This document shows, in pieces, positions 9,786 to 19,644 of a stretch of DNA of 35,057 bases. Position 1 is the stretch's first letter, and each line of letters starts with the position of its first letter. The DNA is from Coriobacteriia bacterium (GTDB taxonomy: Bacteria > Actinomycetota > Coriobacteriia > WRKU01 > WQUG01). The stretch covers positions 1-35,057 of the forward strand of contig WQVN01000008.1 of assembly GCA_009785795.1 (NCBI GenBank), given 5' to 3'. The notes beneath the pieces were generated by a model. The model was given only the letters and a program-made list of their open reading frames with translations, had not been told where the DNA came from and ran no database searches. Both the position numbers and the translations under genes were made by a program.

Positions 9786-9813
9786 TTTGTATCACATGGG
9801 ATAAAATAGTTGC

Positions 9814-10320
9814 ATGAGGAATCCCTTATACATATTGCAAATGGCACAACTAGTTGAAGTCTTTAACGAGATTGATATTGAAGTTGATCGCATTGTTGAT
9901 AATCACGGTTCTTTAGAATTACTTGCAATGCAAGAGTTGCGTGATCGACTCATATTGCTGTTGCCTTTTGCAGACAGTGTTGCCCTTCCCAGGTCAGTTC
10001 TAAAAGCAGGTCGCGACGTAGGGGATTTTTTCTACTTATTACTTGCAGTAATTAATGCAACATTAGAGGATGCCGAGGAAGTGGTATTGCCTACCGCACG
10101 AGAGGCAATAAAGTATGCAGAAGATGACTCAATGTCTGAAAATCTAATCACAATAGACGTGAATGAATTAGATGATGTGATGACTTATCGCGCAAAGGCA
10201 CGCGAGACCTTGCGCAGGCCCGCACATCGCTATGGGCTATCGGTTGAAACCAGCTTTGAAGCTTTCGATGCTGAAGAGGTTACAGAAGAACCCTCAGCAA
10301 AGACTACTTCGGAAAATTAG
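9814..10320 (+). CDS. Hypothetical protein
   Basis: 168 aa acidic ORF; alternative start at 9841. 3' end overlaps the convergent purK end. No family recognised. Confidence 0.6.
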   Translation: MRNPLYILQMAQLVEVFNEIDIEVDRIVDNHGSLELLAMQELRDRLILLLPFADSVALPRSVLKAGRDVGDFFYLLLAVINATLEDAEEVVLPTAREAIKYAEDDSMSENLITIDVNELDDVMTYRAKARETLRRPAHRYGLSVETSFEAFDAEEVTEEPSAKTTSEN

Positions 10321-11443
10321 TGAGAAATGCTGCAACTTTAGCTTTCAGCGCAGTTGCATCCTTCTCTAAGAAAGTTAAATGACCAACTTTTCGGTCACGC
10401 TTGTTCTCTTCTTTGCCATACATGTGCAGATAGCCATCCGCGTAGGCTGATGTTTGCCACATTTCCATGGCGTAGTCTACGTGTTGTCCCAACAAGTTGA
10501 CCATGGTTGCAGGTTGCAATATTTCTGGCTCAATTAAAGGTAGACCGCACACTGCGCGAATGTGTTGTTCAAATTGTGAGACATTGCAGCAGTCTATAGT
10601 TAAATGACCTGAATTGTGTGGTCGAGGAGCAAGTTCATTGACAAGCAGCTCACTGCCAACTACAAACATCTCAATGGCCAGTGTACCAACCAAATCAAGT
10701 CGCTCAATTAGATTTTCTGCAAGATCTTGTGCCTTTGCGGCAAGAACTGCATCTACATTTGCAGGCAAGGTACTGGTGTGCAAAATTGAATTGAAGTGGA
10801 CGTTCTCGACAACGGGGAAGGCGCGAGTCTCACCTGTTGTACTTCTGGCAACAATTACTGATGCCTCTTTATCGAAAGGCACAAAACCCTCGATAATGCA
10901 ATGATGTTCTTTGACTACTGCCAAGGCTTGAAGCAGATCTTCGTCGGACTTCAACGACCATTGACCTTTGCCATCATAACCACCGCTCACGGTCTTCAAG
11001 ACGGCAGGATAGCCTATTTCGCTAATAGCAGTACGGAACTTCTCTTCGGTTGAAACATCTGCATAAGGAGCAGTATTAAAGCCCGCCTCATTAATGGCAT
11101 CCTTTTCGCGCAGACGGTTTTGTGCAATCATCAAAGGGCGATGACCCTGCGGGATGTATCCTACATTCTCTACTGCTTGAACCGCAGCATAAGGGATATT
11201 TTCAAACTCATAAGTCACGACATCGCAGATTGCAAGTAGATCTGCAAGAGCCACTTCATCGTCATAGGCGGCATTAATTTCAATGTCAGAAATTTGTGCC
11301 AGGGGAGAGTCTTCACCAGGTTCTAGCACAGCAATCTTGTAGCCCATTTGGCGAGCCGATATTGCCATCATGCGCCCCAGTTGTCCACCACCGATAATTC
11401 CAATTGTGGCAGGGGGGAGGATTATCTTAGTCATTGAGGTCAC
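10304..11443 (-). CDS. purK: 5-(carboxyamino)imidazole ribonucleotide synthase
   Basis: [42 protein letters not shown]-grasp motifs; [31 protein letters not shown]. Confidence 0.95.
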   Translation of the reverse strand: MTSMTKIILPPATIGIIGGGQLGRMMAISARQMGYKIAVLEPGEDSPLAQISDIEINAAYDDEVALADLLAICDVVTYEFENIPYAAVQAVENVGYIPQGHRPLMIAQNRLREKDAINEAGFNTAPYADVSTEEKFRTAISEIGYPAVLKTVSGGYDGKGQWSLKSDEDLLQALAVVKEHHCIIEGFVPFDKEASVIVARSTTGETRAFPVVENVHFNSILHTSTLPANVDAVLAAKAQDLAENLIERLDLVGTLAIEMFVVGSELLVNELAPRPHNSGHLTIDCCNVSQFEQHIRAVCGLPLIEPEILQPATMVNLLGQHVDYAMEMWQTSAYADGYLHMYGKEENKRDRKVGHLTFLEKDATALKAKVAAFLTNFPK

Positions 11444-11939
11444 TACCTTCGAGAACGGTTGCGGTTATATCTGCACGGTAGCCTGCAAGGCGTTGTGCAA
11501 CCTCAGGAATAGATGTACTGAGAATTGATGCTGCAAGCAGTCCTGCATTTTTTGCACCAGCACTGCCAATGGCAACAGTTGCAACAGGGATTCCGCCAGG
11601 CATTTGCACAATTGACAACAGGGAATCCATGCCATTGAGAGCCTTTGACTGCACGGGAACACCAATGACAGGCAGGGTAGTTTTAGAGGCAGTCATGCCA
11701 GGCAAATGAGCAGCTCCACCAGCTCCAGCGATTATAACCTGTATGCCACGATCTCGAGCATTTTCAGCATATTCAAACATCAGATCAGGAGTACGATGTG
11801 CAGAAACAACTTGTGCCTCATGGGATATCTGCAGGGCACTGAGGACGTCGATGGCTTCCTGCATGGTAGGCAAATCTGAGCGACTGCCCATAATTACTCC
11901 AACAAGGGGAGTGTCTGACATGGGGTAGAGAGTTTTCAT
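11427..11939 (-). CDS. purE: 5-(carboxyamino)imidazole ribonucleotide mutase
   Basis: [50 protein letters not shown] at 11939 preceded by AGGAGG on the minus strand. Confidence 0.95.
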   Translation of the reverse strand: MKTLYPMSDTPLVGVIMGSRSDLPTMQEAIDVLSALQISHEAQVVSAHRTPDLMFEYAENARDRGIQVIIAGAGGAAHLPGMTASKTTLPVIGVPVQSKALNGMDSLLSIVQMPGGIPVATVAIGSAGAKNAGLLAASILSTSIPEVAQRLAGYRADITATVLEGSDLND

Positions 11940-12040
11940 TTTCCTCCTATGATGTTTTAGGACTAGGCTCATATTATAATATATGCAGGAATGTAAAATG
12001 GATTAAAGTACGCTGTGCTAACTCTGGAGGACACGAATAC

Positions 12041-12718
12041 ATGTCAAAAGCAATACGAATAACACTGTTGGTAGTTTCACTTACCGTGATGGTGATATCT
12101 GCATGGCAGCTGGGTACGATTTTATGGAATCGCTACATGGATCAAATGGCAAACGAAGAGATTGCAGAGATTGCCTATTATCCGAGTGAAGATATTCCAG
12201 AACTTGAGCCATGGCAGACACGTCGTATCAATTTCACGGCATTGCAAGAGCGCAACCCCGAGATTATAGGATGGATTCATATACCTGGTACTGAAATCGA
12301 TTATGCGATTACGCAGGGCAGTAATAACGAATTCTATTTACGCCACGATGCCTTTGCGCGTCCCAGTATCGCTGGTGCAATCTTCCTTGACTATAGCGCC
12401 ACAGACGACTTCAGTGATGAAGATACCTTTGTCTTTGGACATCACCAATTAGATGGCACCATGTTTGGCACCTTACATGACTTCTTTTTAGAGGATGACG
12501 AGCCTGAGGGTGGTTATCCGCCCATTATAATCTATACGCCACGCGATACACGCATGTATGAGTTTGTAGAGTCATTTATGACTCAATCAAATTTGGAGCA
12601 CCAGATAGACAGAGATCCTCACATCATAACCCTTGCAACATGTAATTACACGGATGGATACAGTCATTTTGCCGTACGTGCAGAACTAGCATTGGTAAGA
12701 CCTCCAGGTGGACGCTAG
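12041..12718 (+). CDS. Class B sortase
   Basis: 225 aa; N-terminal TM; IIGWIHIPGTEIDYAI, FVFGHHQLDGTMFGTL (catalytic His), ITLATCNY (TLxTC Cys), conserved downstream Arg. Confidence 0.9.
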   Translation: MSKAIRITLLVVSLTVMVISAWQLGTILWNRYMDQMANEEIAEIAYYPSEDIPELEPWQTRRINFTALQERNPEIIGWIHIPGTEIDYAITQGSNNEFYLRHDAFARPSIAGAIFLDYSATDDFSDEDTFVFGHHQLDGTMFGTLHDFFLEDDEPEGGYPPIIIYTPRDTRMYEFVESFMTQSNLEHQIDRDPHIITLATCNYTDGYSHFAVRAELALVRPPGGR

Positions 12719-12751
12719 ACTGGATACTGTTATATAAATGTCGGATAATAT

Positions 12752-12792
12752 ATATTATGTCTTTTTTGCCATATACGAAAAAGACATAATAT
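12752..12792. repeat. AT-rich inverted repeat between convergent genes
   Basis: ATATTATGTCTTTTT (12752-12766) and AAAAAGACATAATAT (12778-12792): perfect 15-bp arms, 11-nt spacer. Confidence 0.8.
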
Positions 12793-12833
12793 CAGCCAGA
12801 GATAAAACATGGCATGTGGGATAGATAGTTTCT

Positions 12834-13094
12834 CTACGCAATGCCCAAGAAGGTTGCAACAGTGCTGCATAGAAAAATCAGGCAGAAAACGATTAGGCAG
12901 CCACAAATTGTTGCACAGCCATTCTCGTCATCCCCGTCCTCTTCTTTAGTGCTTTCTATAGGAATTTGCTCTTGCACAACAGTTGGCTGATCTGACTTTA
13001 ACAAGCCCCTGCAAAATTTGCACTGAGTGCCCGCATGACCAGTTGCTCCACAGCCATCACAGCGCACGATATGTGTATGATTAATGCTGGACAT
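12834..13094 (-). CDS. Small zinc-ribbon membrane protein, hypothetical
   Basis: MSSINHTHIVRCDGCGATGHAGTQCKFCRG (CxxC...CxxC) followed by a C-terminal hydrophobic, Cys-rich segment. Start chosen at MSS (94-aa ORF in track). Confidence 0.6.
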   Translation of the reverse strand: MSSINHTHIVRCDGCGATGHAGTQCKFCRGLLKSDQPTVVQEQIPIESTKEEDGDDENGCATICGCLIVFCLIFLCSTVATFLGIA

Positions 13095-13121
13095 TCCCAT
13101 CCCTTCGATTCGCTGCAACTA

Positions 13122-15215
13122 TTAGAACGTATCGGTAGGATTTACGTCAACACTTAGTTTGACGTCTGCGGGCTTTGAAAGCTCTTTAAGCACATCTTGA
13201 ATCATTGGACCCAGCTCTGTATCAGCTGAAGCCTTTAGCAAGATATGATGTCTGTATTGTCGTGATTTCTTTGACAAGATGCAAGGTGCGGGACCCAGCA
13301 GAGTTGCACCAACACTGCGCAAATCATCACTTTTGCGCAGAACATCTTGTAGTCGTGCAGAAAACCTCTCAACCTTTTCCTCGGTGCTGCTGCTAATTAC
13401 AATATTGCATAGGCTGCCATAAGGCGGATAACCAAAACTCTTGCGCATTATACGTTCATTTTCGAGCAATATCTCGCTATCATGCGCTGCCACGGCACGA
13501 CAAGCAGGATTTTCTGGACTGTAGGTCTGCACAATCACCTCGCCAGGCAGCTCTGCGCGTCCTGCGCGTCCTGCTACTTGCTCAAGCAATTGGTAGCCAC
13601 GTTCCGCCGCACGAAAGTCTGGCAAGTTCAGCGTTACATCAGCATTGATGACTCCCACTAATGTTACGTCAGGAAAATCATGACCTTTTGCCACCATTTG
13701 CGTACCCAGCAAAACGGCTGATGGATGTTGGGCAAATTCCTCTAGTAGACGTCCATGCGCACCTTTTTCTGCGGTAGTATCTGCATCCATGCGCACCAAT
13801 GGCCAGTCCTCGAAATAATCGCGAAAGTCTGAAGCAACCCGCTGTACTCCCCCGCCAAATTGACGCAGATAGGGGCTTTGACATTCCGGACATTGATCAG
13901 GAACAGGTTTAATGCAATTGCATTGATGGCAGCGTAAGTGATGCTGCGTCTGGTGATAGGTCAGTGATGTCGAGCAAGATTCACAGCCTGGCACGTAAGA
14001 ACATTCGCGACATAGTAAAAAATTGGCAAAACCACGACGATTCATCAAGAGAATTGCCTTTTCATTGCGTTCGCGAACCTGGCTAAGTGCGTCCAACAGT
14101 TTGCGCGAAAACATCGAGCGATTGCCCTCTGTAAATTCACGCCTTAGGTCAACAAGTGTAACTTGCGGCAAAGGATGCTTGTTCACTCGCTCAGGAAGCT
14201 TGACCATGCGATACGCCCCTATTTCTGCTGCATGTAGGGCTTCCATGCTGGGAGTGGCTGATCCCAAAACAAGCAGAGCACCGGTGAGCTCGCACAGCTT
14301 TTCTGCTACTTCACGTGCGTGGTAACGCGGTGAGTTATTTTGTTTATATGAAGAATCATGTTCTTCGTCGACTATAACTAATCCCAGATTGGACAATGGT
14401 GCAAACAATGCTGAGCGTGCACCTATCACTACTCCACAGTCACCAGTTCGTGCTTTTTCCCATTGCGTGTAACGCTCACCATCTGAAAGGCCCGAGTGAA
14501 GCACTGCCACATCATCGCCAAAGCGCGAACGAATGCGTCCCACAGTCTGTGGAGTTAGAGAGATTTCTGGAACTAGCATTATTGCAGTCTTGCCTATCTG
14601 TCGTACTGCTTCAATAGCTTGCAGATAGACTTCTGTTTTGCCAGAACCGGTAACCCCCTCTAGAACAATGGGCTTGCTGGAAGTGTTTCTCGGAGCAGAA
14701 TCTTGAATGACTGCGGTGAGAGCCTCTCTCTGGCCTTCTGTTAATTTTTCGGGTTTATGGTGGAGATCATTAAGCTGTGTATTATCTGTGGCATCGTGGG
14801 TTTTTCGTGGTCTGCGAACAGGCATCTTTACTTCACCCGTAGCACTATAGTTCGAAAGTGCCTTCTTTAGTCGCACAGCAAGCCCTATTGGTAGGAAGAG
14901 CTTTAGAGATTCCGACAAAGGTGCGGCGTAGTAACGTGCAATCCACACCGCAAGTTCATAGGAATATGATGTAAAGAATGGACCTGGAATATGTGCAAGG
15001 ATGGGCTTTAAATCGATAACTTTGCCAGACTTTGCATCGACATAGGCACCTTCTTTCTCCCAGCCAACAACAAAGCCTAACACCGTTTGAGCACCCAGCT
15101 CCACTATAACTGCATCGCCTATTTCAACTTGCATATCATTGGGAACGACATAGGCAAAGGGTGCATCAATTGCACGAGTGGCAAGACTTATTACTATCTG
15201 TGCTACCCCACTCAT
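13122..15215 (-). CDS. priA: Primosomal protein N' (replication restart helicase PriA)
   Basis: 697 aa; GVTGSGKTEVYLQ, VDEEHDSSYKQ, zinc motifs CRECSYVPGCESC and CHQCNCIKPVPDQCPEC, QVAGRAGR. Confidence 0.95.
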   Translation of the reverse strand: MSGVAQIVISLATRAIDAPFAYVVPNDMQVEIGDAVIVELGAQTVLGFVVGWEKEGAYVDAKSGKVIDLKPILAHIPGPFFTSYSYELAVWIARYYAAPLSESLKLFLPIGLAVRLKKALSNYSATGEVKMPVRRPRKTHDATDNTQLNDLHHKPEKLTEGQREALTAVIQDSAPRNTSSKPIVLEGVTGSGKTEVYLQAIEAVRQIGKTAIMLVPEISLTPQTVGRIRSRFGDDVAVLHSGLSDGERYTQWEKARTGDCGVVIGARSALFAPLSNLGLVIVDEEHDSSYKQNNSPRYHAREVAEKLCELTGALLVLGSATPSMEALHAAEIGAYRMVKLPERVNKHPLPQVTLVDLRREFTEGNRSMFSRKLLDALSQVRERNEKAILLMNRRGFANFLLCRECSYVPGCESCSTSLTYHQTQHHLRCHQCNCIKPVPDQCPECQSPYLRQFGGGVQRVASDFRDYFEDWPLVRMDADTTAEKGAHGRLLEEFAQHPSAVLLGTQMVAKGHDFPDVTLVGVINADVTLNLPDFRAAERGYQLLEQVAGRAGRAELPGEVIVQTYSPENPACRAVAAHDSEILLENERIMRKSFGYPPYGSLCNIVISSSTEEKVERFSARLQDVLRKSDDLRSVGATLLGPAPCILSKKSRQYRHHILLKASADTELGPMIQDVLKELSKPADVKLSVDVNPTDTF

Positions 15216-15235
15216 TTGTAACAGTGTGCGACCTA

Positions 15236-16000
15236 CTACACTGCGTCGCCAGCAGCATTTAGTAGGTCACTTACAACCATGCCTACTGAAGCACCAAAAA
15301 GATGTCCCTTTTCAGTGTCAGACCTCTTTTTATCTGCTGCAACAAACAACTCTTTAAGTTCGCACAGAGATGCGCAGACAGTAAAATCTAAGTCATTGTC
15401 AACTTCTCCTGCGGGTATCAGGTCGGGAATCATCATCGTCTGCATGCCTGCCGCATTCGCAGCACGTATGCCATTAACAGAATCTTCAATAACCAGACAT
15501 TGATTTGGACGCATCTTTAAATACTCTGCACATTTCAAAAATATATCGGGTGCTGGCTTTGCATTTGGCACGTAGTCGCCACCGACTACTGCCTTGAAAT
15601 AATCACGTAGACCATTCACGCGCAATCGCTCTTCAACTTCATCATGATAGGTTGATGATCCAACAGCACAGGGAATGCCCTGTTGTTGCAGATAGTTAAG
15701 AATTTCTGCAACACACGGTTTCTGCTCGATGCTACCTTGTGTCGCCTCTTGCCACAGAACATCTTGCTTTACCGACATTTCATCCATAGGCAGCTCTGGA
15801 CCATATTCATCAATCAGGATCTGAAAAGCTGCTTCCATGGTTCGTCCGATAACCTTCTTGTAGGTCTTATCAGTGAACTCAAAGCCATATTTTTCAAATA
15901 CTGTGCGCCACGCTCGACGCGCAATCACTTCGGTGTTAAAAATCACACCGTCCATATCAAAAATAACAGCCTTAAATTCAATAGAGGCTAAAGAATTCAT
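15236..16000 (-). CDS. HAD-superfamily hydrolase, beta-phosphoglucomutase-like
   Basis: AVIFDMDGVIFNTE, VGSSTYHDEV, KPAPDIFLKCAEYL, IEDSVNGIRAANAAGM. Confidence 0.9.
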   Translation of the reverse strand: MNSLASIEFKAVIFDMDGVIFNTEVIARRAWRTVFEKYGFEFTDKTYKKVIGRTMEAAFQILIDEYGPELPMDEMSVKQDVLWQEATQGSIEQKPCVAEILNYLQQQGIPCAVGSSTYHDEVEERLRVNGLRDYFKAVVGGDYVPNAKPAPDIFLKCAEYLKMRPNQCLVIEDSVNGIRAANAAGMQTMMIPDLIPAGEVDNDLDFTVCASLCELKELFVAADKKRSDTEKGHLFGASVGMVVSDLLNAAGDAV

Positions 16001-16008
16001 GATAAGTG

Positions 16009-17256
16009 TTACAGCCCTACAGCAGTTCGCAATTCATCTACACGATTAGTCTGTTCCCAAGTGAAATCAGCATCATCACGCCCAAAGTGACCATAGGCAG
16101 CTGTCTTGCGATAAATGGGACGCAGTAAATCAAGGTCACGCAAGATCGCACCTGGACGCAAATCAAATACTTCTAAAATCGCCTTTTCAATCAAGTCGCG
16201 ATTAACCTTTTCAGTTCCAAAAGTATCGACCATAATGCTGAAGGGTTTCGCAACACCAATAGCATAAGCAATCTGTACTTCTGCGCGGTCGGCCAAACCG
16301 GCGGCGACAACATTTTTCGCCACCCATCGCGCAGCGTAGGCACCACTACGATCAACCTTAGTGCAATCCTTGCCACTGAATGCTCCTCCACCGTGACGAC
16401 CGGTACCGCCATAGGTGTCAACGATAATTTTGCGTCCCGTTAGACCAGAATCTCCCATCGGACCACCAATCACAAAGCGACCAGTAGGATTAATATATAT
16501 TTCTGCGCCTTCGAATGCGAGCGACTCCTGCTCAAATACGGGACGAATAACCTTCTCAATCAGGTCGCTGCGCATTTGACCCTCAATGTCAATACCATCA
16601 GCATGCTGACTTGAGATTAGAATTTTTTCAACTGCCACAGGTTTACCATCTGCATAGCGAACCGATACTTGCGTCTTACCGTCAGGACGCAGGTAGTCGA
16701 TTTCGCCCGACTTGCGTACTTTCGTTAGTCGTTCGGCCAAACGATGGGCCAAGTACACAGGCATCGGCATCAGCGATGAAGTCTCATTGCAAGCATAGCC
16801 AAACATCATACCTTGATCTCCTGCACCAATCAGGTCAAGAGGGTCGACATCACCACGCTGTGCTTCAAAGCTTTGATCAACGCCCTGTGCAATATCGGGA
16901 CTTTGATTGTGAATCGCGTTAATTACACCACAGGTTGCTGCATCAAAGCCAAAGTCACTATGCGTATAACCAATATCAGCAATGACGCCGCGCACTACAC
17001 TATCGACATCCACATATCCATTGGTGCGAATCTCGCCTCCCACAACAACTAAGCCTGTTGTCACAAAGGTCTCGCATGCACTGCGCATGCTGCTTAAGTC
17101 GCCACGTCCCTCGTCTTCAAGACGCATTTCGACGCGGATTAATTCATCAAGCAAAGCATCAGAAATCTGGTCACAAATTTTGTCAGGATGGCCTTCAGTT
17201 ACGCTCTCAGAAGTAAACAGGAAACTCGACGCACCATCAGCAATATTCTTCGACAT
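16009..17256 (-). CDS. metK: S-adenosylmethionine synthase
   Basis: [60 protein letters not shown]. Confidence 0.98.
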   Translation of the reverse strand: MSKNIADGASSFLFTSESVTEGHPDKICDQISDALLDELIRVEMRLEDEGRGDLSSMRSACETFVTTGLVVVGGEIRTNGYVDVDSVVRGVIADIGYTHSDFGFDAATCGVINAIHNQSPDIAQGVDQSFEAQRGDVDPLDLIGAGDQGMMFGYACNETSSLMPMPVYLAHRLAERLTKVRKSGEIDYLRPDGKTQVSVRYADGKPVAVEKILISSQHADGIDIEGQMRSDLIEKVIRPVFEQESLAFEGAEIYINPTGRFVIGGPMGDSGLTGRKIIVDTYGGTGRHGGGAFSGKDCTKVDRSGAYAARWVAKNVVAAGLADRAEVQIAYAIGVAKPFSIMVDTFGTEKVNRDLIEKAILEVFDLRPGAILRDLDLLRPIYRKTAAYGHFGRDDADFTWEQTNRVDELRTAVGL

Positions 17257-17353
17257 TCATAGTCCTCTCAACTCTTAAATCAACCTATCAAATATACCAT
17301 GATTAATGCTATTCTTGTTGCTGGCAACGATACTGAAAATCAGCAGGAGGAGC

Positions 17354-18886
17354 ATGTCCATGTCAGATACAAATACCCAATCCGCAGACACACCAGCATT
17401 GGCAGACAAGCCTGTCCGTGTGCGCTTTGCACCCTCCCCTACGGGAACATTACATTTGGGTGGTGCGCGTACTGCGATTTACAACTGGGCATTTGCACGC
17501 AAACATGGTGGTGATTTTATCCTGCGCATTGATGACACTGACAAAAAGCGCTCAACGCCAGAAAATGTTGCACAAATTCTTGAAGCCCTCAGCTGGTTAG
17601 GCATTGACTGGGATGAGGGTCCGCAGGCTGACGGAAACATTACGGGTGATTACGGTCCCTACTATCAAACACAACGCGCTGACAGCTATCGCAAAGCTCT
17701 TGACAAAATGATCAGCTCTGGTGCCTGCTACCGCTGTTTTTGCACCGCAGAGGAACTCACCACAAAACGTGACGCTGCACGTAAAGTAGGTGGTAATCCT
17801 GGCTATGATCGCACGTGTCGCGACATTGATTCTGTGATCTCGCAAAGTCGTGCAGATAATGAAGAGTCCTTTGTTTGGCGCCTGCGCGTCCCTAAAGACC
17901 GCACGTCAGTAATCGTCAACGATCTAGTCAGAGGCAAAATCGAATTTCCTATAGAGGCAATCGATGATCTCGTTCTTGCACGCACAGATGGTACGCCACT
18001 CTACAACTTTGCAAACACCGTAGATGACCTGGATATGGGAATTACACACCTTATTCGCGGTGATGACCACCTGTCAAACACGCCAAAGCAAATCCTCATA
18101 TTCGAGGCACTTGCAGGACCAGAATCGGTACCAGAATTTGCTCATCTATCCATGATTTATGGCAGTGACGGTAAAAAGCTTTCAAAGCGTCACGGAGCAG
18201 TAGGTGTCGAAGAATATGCTACGCTTGGTTTTTTGCCAGATGCCCTATTGAATGGACTGGCTCTGCTCGGCTGGTCGCTTGATGCAGAAACAACTATCAT
18301 CAGTCCAGAAACTCTCAAATCCGAATTCAGTCTTGAGCGAGTATCAAAAAATCCTGCACGCTTTGACATGGCAAAACTTGAACACGTCAATAGCGTTTAC
18401 ATTCAAGAAATGTCTGCAGACAATTTCACCCAGGCAATGCTACCCTGGCTAATTAATGCAGATTTAACTACTCAAGAGGATTATGAATCACGTCCAGAGT
18501 GGTATCTGGAGCTTGCGCCGCTGATTTCAGAACGTATCAAGTTAATGACAGAAGTAGTACCCTTAGCTCACTTCCTCTTTCTCGATGACATCGAAATCGA
18601 TGAAAAAGCCCGCTCTAAGGCACTGGACAAAGATCCAGAAACAGTACGAACTATACTTATTGCAGTGCAAAATGCGCTGGAAAATCTCGACGACTTCAAT
18701 CTGGAAAACATTGAAGCAGCACTCAAGGATTTGCCAGTTCAGCTAGACCTCAAGCCACGTGTGGTATTTCAGGCACTTCGAGCAACAATATCGGGCTCGC
18801 TGGTTAGTCCTCCCCTGTTCGAATCCATAGCTCTCCTTGGCAAAAAACGCACATTGCAGCGCCTCTTTGCAGTACTGAATGCCTAG
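17354..18886 (+). CDS. gltX: Glutamate-tRNA ligase
   Basis: VRVRFAPSPTGTLHLGGARTAIYNWAFAR; KKLSKRHGAVGV. AGGAGG precedes ATG 17354; track start 17306 lacks this. Confidence 0.97.
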   Translation: MSMSDTNTQSADTPALADKPVRVRFAPSPTGTLHLGGARTAIYNWAFARKHGGDFILRIDDTDKKRSTPENVAQILEALSWLGIDWDEGPQADGNITGDYGPYYQTQRADSYRKALDKMISSGACYRCFCTAEELTTKRDAARKVGGNPGYDRTCRDIDSVISQSRADNEESFVWRLRVPKDRTSVIVNDLVRGKIEFPIEAIDDLVLARTDGTPLYNFANTVDDLDMGITHLIRGDDHLSNTPKQILIFEALAGPESVPEFAHLSMIYGSDGKKLSKRHGAVGVEEYATLGFLPDALLNGLALLGWSLDAETTIISPETLKSEFSLERVSKNPARFDMAKLEHVNSVYIQEMSADNFTQAMLPWLINADLTTQEDYESRPEWYLELAPLISERIKLMTEVVPLAHFLFLDDIEIDEKARSKALDKDPETVRTILIAVQNALENLDDFNLENIEAALKDLPVQLDLKPRVVFQALRATISGSLVSPPLFESIALLGKKRTLQRLFAVLNA

Positions 18887-18917
18887 TTGACACAATCAGG
18901 CCAAATCTCTACCATTA

Positions 18918-18941
18918 GACCTGCTCAACCGAGCAGGTCTA
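18918..18941. repeat. Perfect hairpin between gltX and tRNA-Gln
   Basis: AGACCTGCTC-AACC-GAGCAGGTCT, 10-bp stem, 4-nt loop, no U tract. Confidence 0.8.
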
Positions 18942-18948
18942 TGCATGT

Positions 18949-19022
18949 TGGGGTGTCGTCTAATGGTAGGACAGCGGTTTCTGGTGCCGTATGTGGGGGT
19001 TCGACTCCTCCCACCCCAGCCA
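18949..19022 (+). tRNA. tRNA-Gln (CTG)
   Basis: Folded by hand: acceptor TGGGGTG/CACCCCA-G-CCA, D-arm GTC...GAC, anticodon loop TTCTGGT (CTG), T-arm GGGGG-TTCGACT-CCTCC. Encoded CCA. Confidence 0.95.
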
Positions 19023-19222
19023 ATCAGCTATGTGTTTTACGAGTCGAGCCCCGCGAGGGAAAAATAGCACTAAATGTGCTATGTTACGTAAGCTTGCTAA
19101 TATTAGAATATTGTATTACCTAACGTAACGTTCAAGTGATTTTTCAAATATTTATGAAATTTTTTTGTATGGCAGGAATTTGCCTCTTGCTGATGTCTTC
19201 AAAGATGAAATCTGATAATTGC

Positions 19223-19252
19223 TTGACAGTCACTTATTTCTCGTAGTAGGAT
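19223..19252 (+). promoter_or_regulatory. Putative sigma70-type promoter for the T-box transcript
   Basis: TTGACA (19223-19228), 18-nt spacer, TAGGAT (19247-19252). Confidence 0.6.
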
Positions 19253-19262
19253 ACTGAGCAAC

Positions 19263-19589
19263 TAAAGGCGATGACAGAGAGAAAGATGTCTTACCCTTGC
19301 ATGCTGAGCAGGCGAAGCCTAGTCAGCAAGGAGAGATACTGCGGTTGGTGCAAGCAGGTGCAAGCGGACATGCAATATACACTCTTGAGCTGATGTGCTG
19401 AAATGGTCAGACTCCTCCACAAGAAGAGCTTGCCCGCAATAGGTGCATTCGGAAGCCCACCGTTATTGGGTACGGGGTTGCTTGACCCCAAACGAAGCGG
19501 CGACCTGCGTTACTGGTCGCAATCAGGGTGGTACCGCGGGAACCTTTCTCGTCCCTGGGCAAGTTCAGGCTTGTTCAAGGACGTTTTTT
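19263..19589 (+). promoter_or_regulatory. T-box riboswitch leader, predicted Tyr-specific (UAC specifier at 19378-19380)
   Basis: Stem I 5' GACAGAGAGAAAGATGTC pairs with GGACATGCAATATACACTCTTGAGC (AGAG:CTCT and ATGTC:GACAT). Apical GGTTGGTG; Stem III GCGACC...GGTCGC (19500-19520); T-box AGGGTGGTACCGCGG (19525-19539). Confidence 0.92.
19550..19589 (+). terminator. T-box-controlled intrinsic terminator
   Basis: CGTCC-C-TGGGCAAG / CTTGTTCA-A-GGACG stem followed by TTTTTT (19584-19589). Confidence 0.9.
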
Positions 19590-19644
19590 CGTTTTTGGAC
19601 AAGAAAGCGACAGGTCAAAATGGCCTAAGAAAGGAAGTACCAGC

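Noticed and set aside
9400-9795. 131-aa minus-strand Arg/Ser/Pro-rich ORF at the pnp 3' end
   Set aside because: Mirror of the Arg/Gly-rich PNPase tail and its terminator.
17257-17353. Possible SAM riboswitch upstream of metK
   Set aside because: The metK-gltX spacer is under 100 bp and shows no SAM-I-like core; too short to support the call.
18887-19123. 78-aa plus-strand ORF after gltX
   Set aside because: It runs through the tRNA-Gln gene; no coding support.
19528-19644. N-terminal extension of the lyase (MVPREPFSSLGKF...) in the ORF track
   Set aside because: It translates the T-box antiterminator and terminator region. ATG 19645 has an SD-like AAGGAAG and matches where the family N-terminus begins.
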